From Hygrophila difformis (Eukaryota; Streptophyta; Magnoliopsida; Lamiales; Acanthaceae): a stretch of 64,000 bases of DNA. Within the stretch, counting starts at the first letter, position 1. Each line of letters starts with the position of its first letter. Shown here one piece after another: positions 53,124-64,000 of the stretch. The stretch spans positions 60,317,528 through 60,381,527 of the forward strand of contig JAOANR010000006.1 of NCBI GenBank assembly GCA_030278955.1. Reading direction: 5' to 3'. The notes under the pieces were generated by a model, which saw nothing but the letters and a program-made list of their open reading frames with translations, did not search any database and had not been told where the DNA came from. Made by a program: the position numbers and the translations under genes.

Positions 53124-54994
53124 AAGGAAAAACATTTATTCAGATGAGGAGCAGCTTCTCACAATTTTTCCAAGTGGCATTTGGTTTGTTAAATGTACAT
53201 ATAATGGTTTGTCATATTATGTGAATTTGAGATGCATTTTTATAATGATGCAGTTGGTTCTCTGCCATGGATCTTGCCATTCCATTCTCCCACCTCCTCA
53301 TTCAGATTCATCTGCTATCCTTCAGCTCTTTTTATTAACCGTGGGGGAAAGTCCTGTCACAGGGCTCCTGTGTACAAGCTCTGGATGTTTGTTTGGGCCA
53401 TTTATTCAATTCTTCAAAGGGTTTCTAGAATTCTAGTGGAATCTTGTGGGTTTGTGAAAAAGGGACAGTATAAGTTGTTCCATTTGTAACTGAGAAAGAA
53501 GTGAAATTTTGAATGTTTAGTTGCAAAGGCCGAGCAAGTAGAATTCCCAACACCCAAGTCCAGACCTTGGCTTTCTCTTGGTATGCTGAAAATTTTTCTC
53601 TCATTTTTGTCCTTTCTGTTTCAAATATTTCCCCTATCACTTGATTAATCTCTGAGATGTAGCACGAGTACTTTAAATTATTACATAATGATATGTGATT
53701 GTTCTTAATTGTAGCAGGCAGCCATGGAGAGCTTGTTTATGTTTGTTAGCCTTCTTGATGCATATTGACCAGTGATCAGTCTCAATTTTTTGCACGAGTT
53801 CTTTTAGAGTGTTGGAACTTAGAACAGTTTTATGAATGGCAGTTTGTCAAGTTGCATGTTTGTATTCGTATCTCAGTTGCTGGTGTTTTGGATGAAATTT
53901 CCTTTCTTTCCCCCTGCTGTGGATAGATGTGGTAGGTGGCTATCGTCAGTGGGAATGTGTGCTGTGAAGTGATTCTAAAATCTTGAGACTGACTCCTGGC
54001 TGGAGAGGTCACTGTATAGGTGTTGTGGGAACTTTATTTCTAATGGAGAATGGCTGTTTTGTTGTTGGTCTTGGCCTTTGCATTGCATTTGCCATCATAT
54101 AATGCATTTGTGCTAACTTGACCAGCTGCTGCTGTACCAGATTATGCGACTCCATCTCGTGCTCTGAAGGATCGATGATGATGATGATGATGATGATGAT
54201 GATCTGTTTACATATGTTTAATTTACTACACCAAGGTAGAGAAAAAGTGCTCTGGGTCAGCACATTCGGGGAAACCCATTTATTGTGGTATTCGACATCA
54301 TAGCTTGTAAGTGAGACTCCATAATACAATGGATTGGTTGAGGTACTTGTTTGGTTTTCAGGCATTATTAGGTATCTTGTGCATGGCCACTGCTATGTGG
54401 GGTGGGTTAGAGAAGTAGTGTTGGCATCCTATATAGCAATCATGCAGTTGGGGATACACATTTTATACACATTTATCTAAAACGATGGGAAAAATGTCGG
54501 ATCCACTCAATATATTTGGAATGAAAGTATGAAACACGCGCAAGCCATATGGTGTGTGGTCATATGCTAAGATTCATTTATTCTTCTTCACCTTCTAAAT
54601 TTGGGAAGCAATTATTCAACCAACAAATACAATAATAATCAACTAATGCTAGTCCTTCCCAATTCCCCCTTCAAAAGGTAAAAGAACTCATCAAGAACTA
54701 AAAAATTAACCAAGACATGAAAACCAAAAGAATCTACCACAAAGCAGACAATCCTTCAAGGCATTCTGCCCTCAAAAAGAAATAATCCAATAACGTTTGA
54801 ATGAAACAAAAGAGATTAGCCTGCACTTACTCTAAGATAGTTGTCACTAATCACGTATTTATATAGAAGCTTATAGCTTCAAAGGAATATTAGAATCTAA
54901 CCATGGAAGGGTTATTCTCTTCTTCCCCCACCTTCAAAATGTGTGCTTCACTACAGAAAAGTCACAGTACCCATAGTCCCATACTTCTTTGCAG
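53124..54994. other. GT14 3' region and intergenic spacer with (GAT)n repeat
   Basis: Convergent ends of the GT14 (plus) and NAT (minus) genes. The 3' untranslated region of GT14 probably covers the first several hundred bases. A GAT trinucleotide repeat of about ten units lies at 54174-54203. No gene supported. Confidence 0.6.
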
Positions 54995-57900
54995 CTATGT
55001 GGGAGGGAAGAATCTGTTCAGATTGAATGGCAATGTATAGAACTCTTCGTTCCGGTTATCGCCTCTGAATGTCCGGAACTTCACCCACCAAGGCATTCCT
55101 CGGTCTTTCTTTGATTTCTCCACTTCTATCGTGTTGTCCAGGAACACAGCAATGATCAACCCCACTGTTGGGGGCGACATGAATATCGTGTTCAAGAATG
55201 CATTGAACTGCAACACAGCAGCAACAGAATGGAAAGAAAGTTAATCTGGATTGGAAGATTTGAACTTATGCTTACAAATAAGTGAACCAAGGAAAAGGAC
55301 TAAAAAGACAGCTGCAAAGTTATATGATGCAGCATCTGAACCTTTTCATGCCCAAATCCTCCTCCTATCCAAATGAAATTATGTAATAAGGGGAAAAGTT
55401 GAGAAAAAATCGGTGGCGTACTCCTACACATTCTTCCTACATATGTGCTATCACAGTGCCATGTTTGAACGTATTTTATAAATCGGTAAGAAAACACACT
55501 CCAGATACTCCTAAAATACATCCCGACAAAGTAGACATCCTTACCCATCCAGCATGAGTGTGTACAAGTCCCCGGCGAGGAACAATCCAATATTCATCGA
55601 AAAACTGGGGAATAGAGATCCCAAGGAACAGGGACAAGCCGGTTATGAGAAGATTCCTCATAGAATTCATATTTGTGAATTGAAGAAACGATAAGCCAAC
55701 GGAACCTGCACGTAAGAAACCATTTTTTTTTTTTTTAAATTTTAAAGATGGGCGTAATGACTCAAAATAAATCTCTATATACACACAAAATCATACCCAC
55801 AAGGCCAAATAGAACGCAGTATAATGCAGCATATATTGGAAATGGGATAGATGCAAAAACAGCTCCAAATTTCCCTGCAGTTGATAAACATGGATTGCTG
55901 AGTTACATTTATTTGGGAATGAAAAACCATAAGGAAACTCTATTACATTGCCAGTTCAAAGGTAAGTTTCATTCGAGAATTACAATGCTCGATTAGGTAG
56001 ATAGAAACCACCTATGATAAAGATAGAGCTCAACTTGAATAAGGCTATGGAGCAATTCAAATATTAGTTCATTCTACATTTAACTAACTTGGCTACAAGA
56101 CATATAACATAGAAAGCCAGTTGATACGGACCTAAGATGGAAAAGAATATCATGAAGCCCGCTGATATTTGAACAACCCTACGACTTCCAACTCGTGTTA
56201 GTCCAAGGAGTCCCACGTTTTCCCTGAAAAATTCTTTGATTGATTTAGTTTAATTCATAAAGAGCCTTGAGCTTTATTTCTAAACTAGACAATACACTCT
56301 AAGGCACAATGTATTATCATTTCCTTACACAGATACCGTCGAACCAGTGCCTGTTCCAAAAAGCCCATCAAGCAAAATGCCTATTCCCTGAAAATGACAA
56401 GACACACAAAATAAAGTAAAATAGAAAGGAAAGGGAAAGAAACAAAATCAGTAAGCTTGTTATTTATTCGATCCTGTCTGCATACCTGCCAACCAATGCC
56501 ACGGCTGAGTACATAGGCAGGAGGTGGGGTGGCAATAGCTAGTCGAGCTGCGGCCTTATATGCTCCAGTCGACTGCCAATTTTAGCTTAGGTCAAAGTCA
56601 TGTATGCATAAAGAAATAGATCAGTACAAAATTCAGCCAATAATGAATACCTCAACCATTGAGACTAGAACAGCAGACATCATAGCAAAGCAATGACCAG
56701 CTGCAAAAGTAGGAGGCCCCCACTGAAGAGGATAAGGAAATTTGAACCTTAAAGCAACAGAAACTAGATTAGTAACTTCATACGAAAAACATAAGTTGCC
56801 AAAAAAGTAAATAAACAAAAAACCACAGCATAAAAAGCTCAGTCACCCAACCATGGGGCTGTGGAGATAAGATTAGCCCTGTCTGTACGGCAACTAATCT
56901 GTGTAGCATGAGGTTTTCCACGGTAGGCTCCACTAGCCGTCAATATGAGGGAGTAAATCCAAATGATGGAGACACAGATCAGTACAGGGAATCGTTCAAA
57001 TATGGGAAAGTCCCTCAAAGGTTTAACATGCTTCAGATACTGAAATTGGAAAACTGTTATTTGCATGCATGACTCTAAGAAAAGAGATTGTATAACCATT
57101 TTACAGATGAATCGTTTGGGAATTACTCACTTGTGATAAACCAATAACCAGGAGAAGCATTGGCAAACCAATTTCCACACAATTTCCAAGCTGGAAGAGC
57201 AGATAATAAACAAGTATGCATAAGAGAACATGGAGACTGACAAAACAAATTTGAGAATCAAGTTTGCAACTTTACATCATATCCCTGTATATTTTCATGT
57301 CCATTTCTTCTTTATAATTCTGAAACAGGAGTGCGAAAAAGTGTATACATTAATTGAGTACTTACAGCAGGAAATCCTCGTTGGAATAAACCCAATCCAA
57401 CTAGCCCAACTACAGGTGCCATTCCAAGTGGACTAAAAAAGCTGCAGTGAAACGGTCCTTAAATTCATGAACATATCTATGAGCAAAATTTGCTTTCGGC
57501 TTATTTGATATTTGGATATAGAAACGATACCGTGAAAATAGACCCCATATTTGGCTGTAGCCAAGAATTATTTGTATGCTTGCAGCAACAATTAGAGCTC
57601 CTTGGATAGCTCTCATGGTATGCATAAACCTCTGCAAATAATTGATCGGTGAATATCATATGCAAGTGAATTCTAAGCTCCCACTGTATTTTTACTGCAT
57701 ATAAAAGCGACAAACTTGTTACTGTAAAGAACAAACAAAGGAACAGGTGCTTACTACGTGGGGCTCATGAATCCGTTGCAATGACGAGTCGTTAATAATA
57801 TAAGCAATGGGAACAACATAAGCGAAGGACCCACCAACAACAGCAGGTAGCCTGGTTCCGAACAGTGCCTGAAGAAGTGTATTAAGGCCAGCTACAAACA

Positions 57901-59472
57901 GTAATGTTTGAATAACACGAGCTTTGTCCCCCTGTGTGATTGGTAAAACACCTTACTTATTTTCAGTCTATATATGCATTTGCCTGTCACCAACATAATT
58001 AGAAACAACTAAAACAGGACAAGAGGATACCATCTTACATCATTTCCACCCATCATAGGGACGAGCAATGTGGGAATCATCACACTTGTGCCAAGTACCA
58101 AAATGTAATTCTGAAATGCTAATAAAATGGTCTCAGCTGCAGATGAACCAAAACAGAGGAAACTAATATCAGCCAGAAAGAATTAGCATTTTGATTTTGT
58201 TTTAGTTTCTCTTATGCATAAAGAGCGTTCGTAACAATCAATCCCTTTCTGTAGCGTCAACAGAATAGCAGTCTCAGGTAAAACAACACTAATTTCATTG
58301 TTACACGTGTAGTTATATAAACAATGCCTCATAATAACCACACTTCTAAATATTCTCTAACATCTGTGCAGAGAAAGAGGCCCAATAAATAAAACAATAG
58401 AAGTAAAATAGTTACAGGATTAAAAAATTTAAGGCAGAAGTTATTCGGCTTAAAGAGATATGACATTGAGCAGTTGATAGAAATGGACGTCTGCTAGTAC
58501 ACTAGCCTACTTTCGTTCAGATTTCAAAAATTTCTTGTCATCAATTCTTGCAATCTGCACCACTGCATCGGTAAACCAACACCAAAAGTGAAAAAGATCG
58601 AGCATCCAAATTCAAAAGAAATAAATTCCCACCAAATCAAAGGACAGCATTCAATGATAATCCTGTAATGCATTTACAGCTACTGCTATCACTCTACAGT
58701 GTTCTATCATTTGAATTTTGAAATCTTGCACACATTAGTTTCGAAATTTGTAGGCATTGGGAAAAAGAAATTGCAAGGAACAAAAGTTTTTTAAGCCCTT
58801 TGGTCTAAACGAGAATAATTTATAGTATTCTTCACATTAATCAACACAACTAAGGCAACCTGAGTTCAAACATTCAAATAAACAAACACCAACAAATTTT
58901 AAATTCCCATTAATTCAAACATTCTTCTACTAGCACACTACAAGGCAGCAATTGAAAAAGGAAACAACCTTAAAACCTAACATTAAACATTCTTAAAATC
59001 CCAAACATTAAACACCTGCAGTATTAATGGGATGGCTAATAAATGAAGTTTGTCTGTCCTCATTCACCATTTCTCATAGGCAATACACGCTGCCTGAAAG
59101 TATTTACCTAGCCAGTCCATCACGCTCTCACCCCACCCCAACTACCACCAAGAGGTGTAAATATCCCAATTCCCAAGAATTAATAAGTAGTAGTAGTAAT
59201 AACCCTTCAATCGCTAAAAGCCTAAAACACTCCATTTTCAATTCCATTCTTCCGCAAAAAAAAAAAAATATACACATAATACATAATCAAACGCCATAAA
59301 CCAAACCCAACACAAAAATCGCATACAAATAACGCAAAATTTTTTTTTTAAAAAAAAAACATGAGTGGAAAAAAGTGGGAGATGAGAATGGCATACGCCA
59401 AGGAGGATTAGAATCAATGCAGTACTCGAGGTCCTGAAGCTGATCCATTGGCGGATGAGCAATGTCCCCCAT
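54995..59472 (-). CDS. NAT1: Nucleobase-ascorbate transporter, NAT1/NAT2 type
   Basis: NAT (NCS2) permeases carry purines, uracil or xanthine across the plasma membrane with protons. Exons: 59472-59397, 58136-58039, 57931-57758, 57631-57531, 57441-57366, 57190-57131, 57039-56852, 56747-56651, 56572-56486, 56387-56329, 56223-56132, 55874-55797, 55705-55545, 55207-54995. Every junction is GT-AG and in phase. Total 1560 nt or 519 residues (NAT1 is about 520). The N-terminus MGDIAHPPMDQLQDLEYCI and C-terminus LPFNLNRFFPPT match the NAT1-5 branch. The QNYILVLGTS segment and the signature region (VENVGLLGLTRVGSRRVVQ) are present. About 12 membrane segments. Arabidopsis NAT1 and the ARM gene class just upstream lie close together on chromosome 2 as I recall, which would support synteny. 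Assignment to NAT1 versus NAT2 is uncertain. Confidence 0.95.
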
Positions 59473-59696
59473 GTGTGATATAATAGTATATGAGTGATGA
59501 TGCCCTGAGCTGAAATAGGTAGTGAGTGAGTAGCAGTGCAGAAGGGGGTATCAAGGAAGGACTGAGAAGAAAGTAACAGGAGGAGGGTGCAGTGAAGAAG
59601 ATAGGGAAAAAGTGGGGAAAAAAAGAAAGGAAAAGTGCACACAGCAAAGAGAGGCCGGAAGAATATATAAAAGAGTGGGAAAGAAACAGAATATGC

Positions 59697-59717
59697 CTCT
59701 CTCTCTCTCTCTCTCTT
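59697..59717. repeat. (CT)n microsatellite in the NAT 5' flank
   Basis: A CT run of ten units, reading GA in the NAT sense, upstream of the ATG and just upstream of a CTTTTATATATTC TATA-like sequence (59661-59673, minus). GA repeats are common in plant core promoters. Confidence 0.75.
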
Positions 59718-59849
59718 TCAGAGTCACTTGGGACTTCACTCACACACTCTCACTCTCATACTATGTGAGTGTGTACAGGAAGGAAGGAAGTTGGGAAAAC
59801 CAAAAAGGGAAATTCTGTAGAAGAAGGAATAGAAACATGTACATACATA

Positions 59850-61474
59850 CACTATAGAATATAGATATACTAATATGCAGAGTCCTCTGTCTTACTTACA
59901 GAGAATGGGATGCAGGCAATCGGGGTCAGACCTAACCGACCCATAAACCCTAAACCCATAAGCGACCGTTGACATCTGAGGACAATAACCAAACCCAAAC
60001 CCACAAAAAAAAAATAGTTTTGGAAAAAATCTAAAAAACCAAACTATGCTACTCTTGGAGGGGATGTAGAGGATGTTTGAGAGTTGGAGGATAGAGAATC
60101 TGCTAGCGGATATTCTTGCTCCCAAACATCCCGTAGAGGTAAGTCTCCGACTCCCAACCTATAGGTTCCGGGTTCGATTCCCACCTAGCCCCTATTCCTC
60201 CCTTTATCCCTTTGTAATTTGTGTATCATGAAAATATGTATTATTAAATATATAAATACATAGACAACGATTCGAAAATAAGTAAAATTATAGCATAGAA
60301 ATAGTAGCACCGGAAGGACAAACCAGAAACAACGAAAAAGGAACTAGAGAAGTAAATTAGGGTTTACTTTTGTCTGTGGATATATGTATTATTAAATGTA
60401 TAAATATATTGTGGCTTGCGGTCTGGTTTTAATTAATTTTTTTTCCAACAGACATAACAGCAAACCAAGGTTTTATAATTAAAAAAAACCATAAATCTTA
60501 AACCCCAAATCAAAACAACAATGAGTTCAAACCAAACCAATACGATTTGATTTTCAGGTTGGTTTAATCTATATCGCACTCTGAACAGCTCTAATAATGA
60601 GTCGAAAACCTCAAGTCGAACCGGAGCATTTGGTTGAATATTGCGTCTTTCCGTACCCACTGATTATCAATTTATCATCCCTATGGTATGGACTAGTAAT
60701 TATGTTGTTAGAGTGGATGTTTTTATCATATGCTAAATGTGCCCGAAGGGCATGAATTTATTATTTCTTATGTTTTTTAATGTTTGCTACGAACTCACCC
60801 AGCACGCAGTTCAATGTACATTTTAAATAAGTTACAACTCAAGTTCGGTATAAGTAAAAATTCTAAAAGTTCGATATCTAAAAACTACAAGACGAAACGA
60901 ATCTAATAAGATATTACTTGGTTATATTTTAACTTATATAACTATGATAAAACTTTAAGTTAAAGTGTTTGTGTGAATATTGTCACATTTACAAATGTAG
61001 CTTTCTTTTTAAAAACGGAGGAAGTATTTCGCAATTTAACCTCAACGTGTGACCATAGTGACACGACAAGCACAAAATGGGTTTATCTACACAAGCCAGC
61101 CAAGTCATGCAACATAGCATGTTTGTGGCTATTTTCCAAAAAAAAAATACAAATCAATTATACATTACTAGTACAATTTTATTTTATTTTATTTATTTTT
61201 TGTTATGATGTAGTAGGAGCACCTGTCACACAAATTTATATAAAACCAATGAAAGATAGAGGCATAGAGCACTAGGTGGCATGATTGTCAGCAAACATAA
61301 TTATTTCATAATTAATTGAATTAATGTGGTTAATTAATCAAAGCGAACCCATAAATGTTAAATGTTTAAATTCCTAGGTGTTGGAGGCCAAGCCCGATGT
61401 GAGTACGTGTGGAAGGGAATGATATATTGTTGAAATAAGGGGAAGTAAACACATTGAAAGTATAGCTAGGAAGA
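59850..61474. other. Intergenic, AT-rich, no gene
   Basis: Only short, poorly supported frames. At 60171-60181 a perfect B-box-like GGTTCGATTCC lies in GTTCCGGGTTCGATTCCCAC, preceded by GTAGAGGTAAGTCTCCG. This could be the head of a degraded SINE, but no A tail or target duplication was seen. Confidence 0.5.
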
Positions 61475-62060
61475 AGAGCTGTCAAAATGGGTTTGGCCCA
61501 ACAGGGCCAGCCTGCCCCCGCCTCCCAAAAGGGTGGACTGGGCTGAATAAATAAAGGTCCATTTGGAAGCGGGCCTAAACGGGATAGCCCTTAACATATA
61601 CTAAAAAAATTATACATTTTTTTGCTTAACTAAAAAAAAAATTATAAATTGAATTATATTAACTAAATTAAATTGGATTAATTTTAATGCTCACTTTATA
61701 TGACATGAGCTACTTAACATACTTTTTCAACTAATTTTTTTCAAAAAAAGAATACTATACAATTAAACTAAATTATTTTTGATTTTATTAAAAATATATT
61801 TAATTTTAAAATTAGTTAATATATTTAATTGTTGATAAATAAAAATATTATACAATTTATTATATAATTAAAAATTAATTTATTAATTAAATAAAAAAAC
61901 CGTGGGCCAGCCCCCCTGGCCCGCAACCCGCCGGTGGGTTGGTCTGGGCTGAGGTTATTCTAGCACGCCCCGCCGTGGGCCCAGCCCGCCTAAGCCTGCG
62001 AAATGATGGGCTGGAGTGGGCTTGGCCCGTGTCGCCCCGCCAACCCGTCTTGACACCTCT
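61475..62060. mobile_element. hAT-like MITE
   Basis: The left terminus AGAGCTGTCAAAATGGG and right terminus (inverted AGAGGTGTCAAGACGGG) form 17-bp inverted repeats with three mismatches. An 8-bp flanking duplication with one mismatch is present (TAGGAAGA 61467-61474, GAGGAAGA 62061-62068). The GC-rich ends carry GGGCT and CCCGCC words and the middle is very AT-rich. No transposase. The 8-bp duplication fits hAT. Confidence 0.82.
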
Positions 62061-62108
62061 GAGGAAGAGAGAGTGAGATGCCTATGTGCCAATGGATCTC
62101 TTTAAATC

Positions 62109-62608
62109 NNNNNNNNNNNNNNNNNNNNNNNNNNNNNNNNNNNNNNNNNNNNNNNNNNNNNNNNNNNNNNNNNNNNNNNNNNNNNNNNNNNNNNNNNNNN
62201 NNNNNNNNNNNNNNNNNNNNNNNNNNNNNNNNNNNNNNNNNNNNNNNNNNNNNNNNNNNNNNNNNNNNNNNNNNNNNNNNNNNNNNNNNNNNNNNNNNNN
62301 NNNNNNNNNNNNNNNNNNNNNNNNNNNNNNNNNNNNNNNNNNNNNNNNNNNNNNNNNNNNNNNNNNNNNNNNNNNNNNNNNNNNNNNNNNNNNNNNNNNN
62401 NNNNNNNNNNNNNNNNNNNNNNNNNNNNNNNNNNNNNNNNNNNNNNNNNNNNNNNNNNNNNNNNNNNNNNNNNNNNNNNNNNNNNNNNNNNNNNNNNNNN
62501 NNNNNNNNNNNNNNNNNNNNNNNNNNNNNNNNNNNNNNNNNNNNNNNNNNNNNNNNNNNNNNNNNNNNNNNNNNNNNNNNNNNNNNNNNNNNNNNNNNNN
62601 NNNNNNNN
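62109..62608. other. Assembly gap (500 N)
   Basis: Exactly 500 N, a twin of the first gap. It lies just after the hAT-like MITE and before an LTR fragment. Confidence 0.95.
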
Positions 62609-64000
62609 GCGTTAAGTTCGATAGAAAATCCATCAGATTTCTCACTGGAAGCGCAGGCTGTTCAGATCGTCTTTTGAAGGTTCAAACGCTAACCAAAATT
62701 CACGAATTTTTAACTCACACCTGGTAGAAACAATTATCTACAACTTTTATGTTTACTCCCAAGATTAGTTTTGTCCATAAGGGATCGAAAAACACACAAC
62801 AAGTTCGACTACATAACCTGTCCACTTTTCCCTAAAATCACAGTCCTGTTCAAAAGGGTTTTGTGTATACAAACGTTAATGAAAATGCGTGAAATTTTAC
62901 GGACACAAATATTTAGACAGTTAGCTACAACTTCGTTTTTACATAAAAGTTTAGTTTTGATGGGATCCAGTTAGAAAAAGTGTCAAAGAAGTCGGACATG
63001 AAATTCTGTCAGCCTTTTCGGGGTTTGGAGAATATCTTAGAAAATACCAGATCGGATTGGACAGATCAAAACATCAACGAAAATTCTGGAAAATTTAAAC
63101 ACAGTATACTTTAAGTCCTTAGGAACAATTTTGTAGTTTTTAAGGTTTCTCCGTTGAAAGCTCGAAAAGGTCTAAAAGTTTGGATTTTAGAAAACGCGCA
63201 TCGGGAGGGTTTTTGGGACAGATTTTCGTGTGTTTGATTAAAACTTGCATTCCATTCGACTCTAGGAGCACCAAACGGTGTATGAGAAGAATCAACTTAC
63301 AGTATCTAAGATCTAAGGTCTTAGATTTCTCGGGACGGCCTTGGGAGTCCGTGAACGCGTCCAATCTACACCGTCTCTTTTCTCTTCGGTCCCGATTTCC
63401 TCTTCCTTTGGCTCCGATTTGTGTTTTCAAGTAAAAATCCGTAAGTTAGAATGATGATTGGTGATGTAAACGACAAAGGAACCTAATCTAGCCCTTACCA
63501 ACAATCCAAAGTTCTGTATCCTTCGATCTACACGCCACCACGGTCGGTTTTGGTTGCCGAAATTCGTCGGAAAGTCGTCGGAAGGTAAAGCTTTGTGTTT
63601 TCGGTTTTGAGAGAGATTTTGGATGAGGAGAGGCTGGTGATGACTAAATATGGGGTGGGAGATCACCCATATTCGACCTAGATGTCTTTCCTCGGTTGGA
63701 ATTGGCTTGCCTAAATCGGGAGTCGAGATCAATAAAATCGCCATAATCGCGCAAGGCAGCTGGCCATGCATCATGGCGCGGTCGTGCGATTCGTCGGGTC
63801 CTTTCCTCCTCTCTTTCGGACTTCTATCCTTCTACATTTTCGGGCTCGATTTTCCGGGTCGTTCTCGGATTATAAATCCCTATCTTAAATCTATTTCGAC
63901 TTAAATTGGTTTCGTGTTTGAAATCTTAAGTCCGTCGGTTTCGGATTTGTCGCTTCTAATTCATCGTCTTTTGACTTTCGTGCATTTCTGACTTTCGTAT
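62609..64000 (-). mobile_element. LTR fragment related to the LTR at 9.6-12.2 kb, inverted
   Basis: Read on the minus strand, this follows the same plan as 9.8-10.7 kb. A stretch near 63781-63836 corresponds to 9921-9974 (GGATAGAA...CCGAAAGAGAGG...CGCACGAC). A TATA-like TTTATAATCC near 63868, an intron-like CTGTAAGTTGATTC near 63300, and AAGTTGTAGAT-type blocks toward 62.7 kb also occur. It is not identical, so it belongs to the same family but another copy. It continues past the window edge. No coding frame supported. Confidence 0.6.

Noticed and set aside
54009..54365. 118-codon minus-strand frame with an Ile run
   Set aside because: The Ile run is a translation of the GAT microsatellite; the rest matches no family I know and the frame lies in the 3' flank of GT14. 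A weak possibility of a small exon remains.
60120..60240. tRNA or SINE at the B-box-like GGTTCGATTCC
   Set aside because: Only the B box is clear; no cloverleaf, A tail or target duplication.

Overview
This is a window of a flowering-plant nuclear genome, most likely a eudicot. Spliced genes have GT-AG introns and AT-rich intergenic DNA, and the plant-specific families COP1, PUX5-type UBX protein, GT14 glucuronosyltransferase and nucleobase-ascorbate transporter are all present. Transposable elements are dense and there are two 500-base N gaps (17002-17501 and 62109-62608). I cannot name the species from sequence alone.

Layout. 0-8.6 kb: a complete 13-exon COP1 gene on the minus strand, with a SINE and a small TIR transposon in its introns. 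8.6-17 kb: repeat DNA. It holds a long TGTAA...TTACA LTR with an internal array of five tRNA B-box-like sequences, a gag-only retroelement body (gag, then at once a polypurine tract and an LTR start), a Mutator-like transposase fragment, and a Ulp1-like cysteine protease gene of the sort carried by Kaonashi-type MULEs.

17.5-38.3 kb: about 20 kb in which every coding block lies on the minus strand. Transcriptionally first is an LTR-like region (34.96 to about 38.29 kb) and a tRNA-Asp primer-binding site, followed by an Athila-type Ty3 gag-pol with two nonsense codons. Then come five F-box modules in tandem and a 1165-residue charged protein whose C-terminal end runs into a broken plant-transposon-associated domain. 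The LTR-like region and the promoter of the first F-box gene share a family of about 30-bp hairpins of the type CTCGCTTTGT...ACAAAGCGAG, lying just upstream of TATA-like boxes. The last F-box modules lack their own ATG exon but have acceptors in the same phase as the neighbouring 17-nt ATG exon. These two observations are the most novel material here.

38.2-40.6 kb: a decayed endogenous pararetrovirus (Caulimoviridae-like) fragment with a tRNA-Met priming site, an ATGA overlap between ORFs, a capsid-like ORF, a Cys-His knuckle and a movement-protein-like piece. 41-44.4 kb: a PUX5-like UBA-SEP-UBX gene. 44.8-46.2 kb: nested MITE-like inverted repeats. 48.3-50.1 kb: an intronless ARM-repeat gene. 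50.3-53.1 kb: a GT14 gene (plus strand), four exons. 55.0-59.5 kb: a NAT1/2-type nucleobase-ascorbate transporter, 14 exons. 61.5-62.1 kb: a hAT-like MITE. 62.6-64 kb: an LTR fragment related to the one at 9.6-12.2 kb, in the opposite orientation.

The host genes look functional: light signalling (COP1), Cdc48 adaptor (PUX5), arabinogalactan glycosylation (GT14) and membrane transport (NAT). Exon coordinates below were worked out by hand from splice sites and reading phase, without alignment software.
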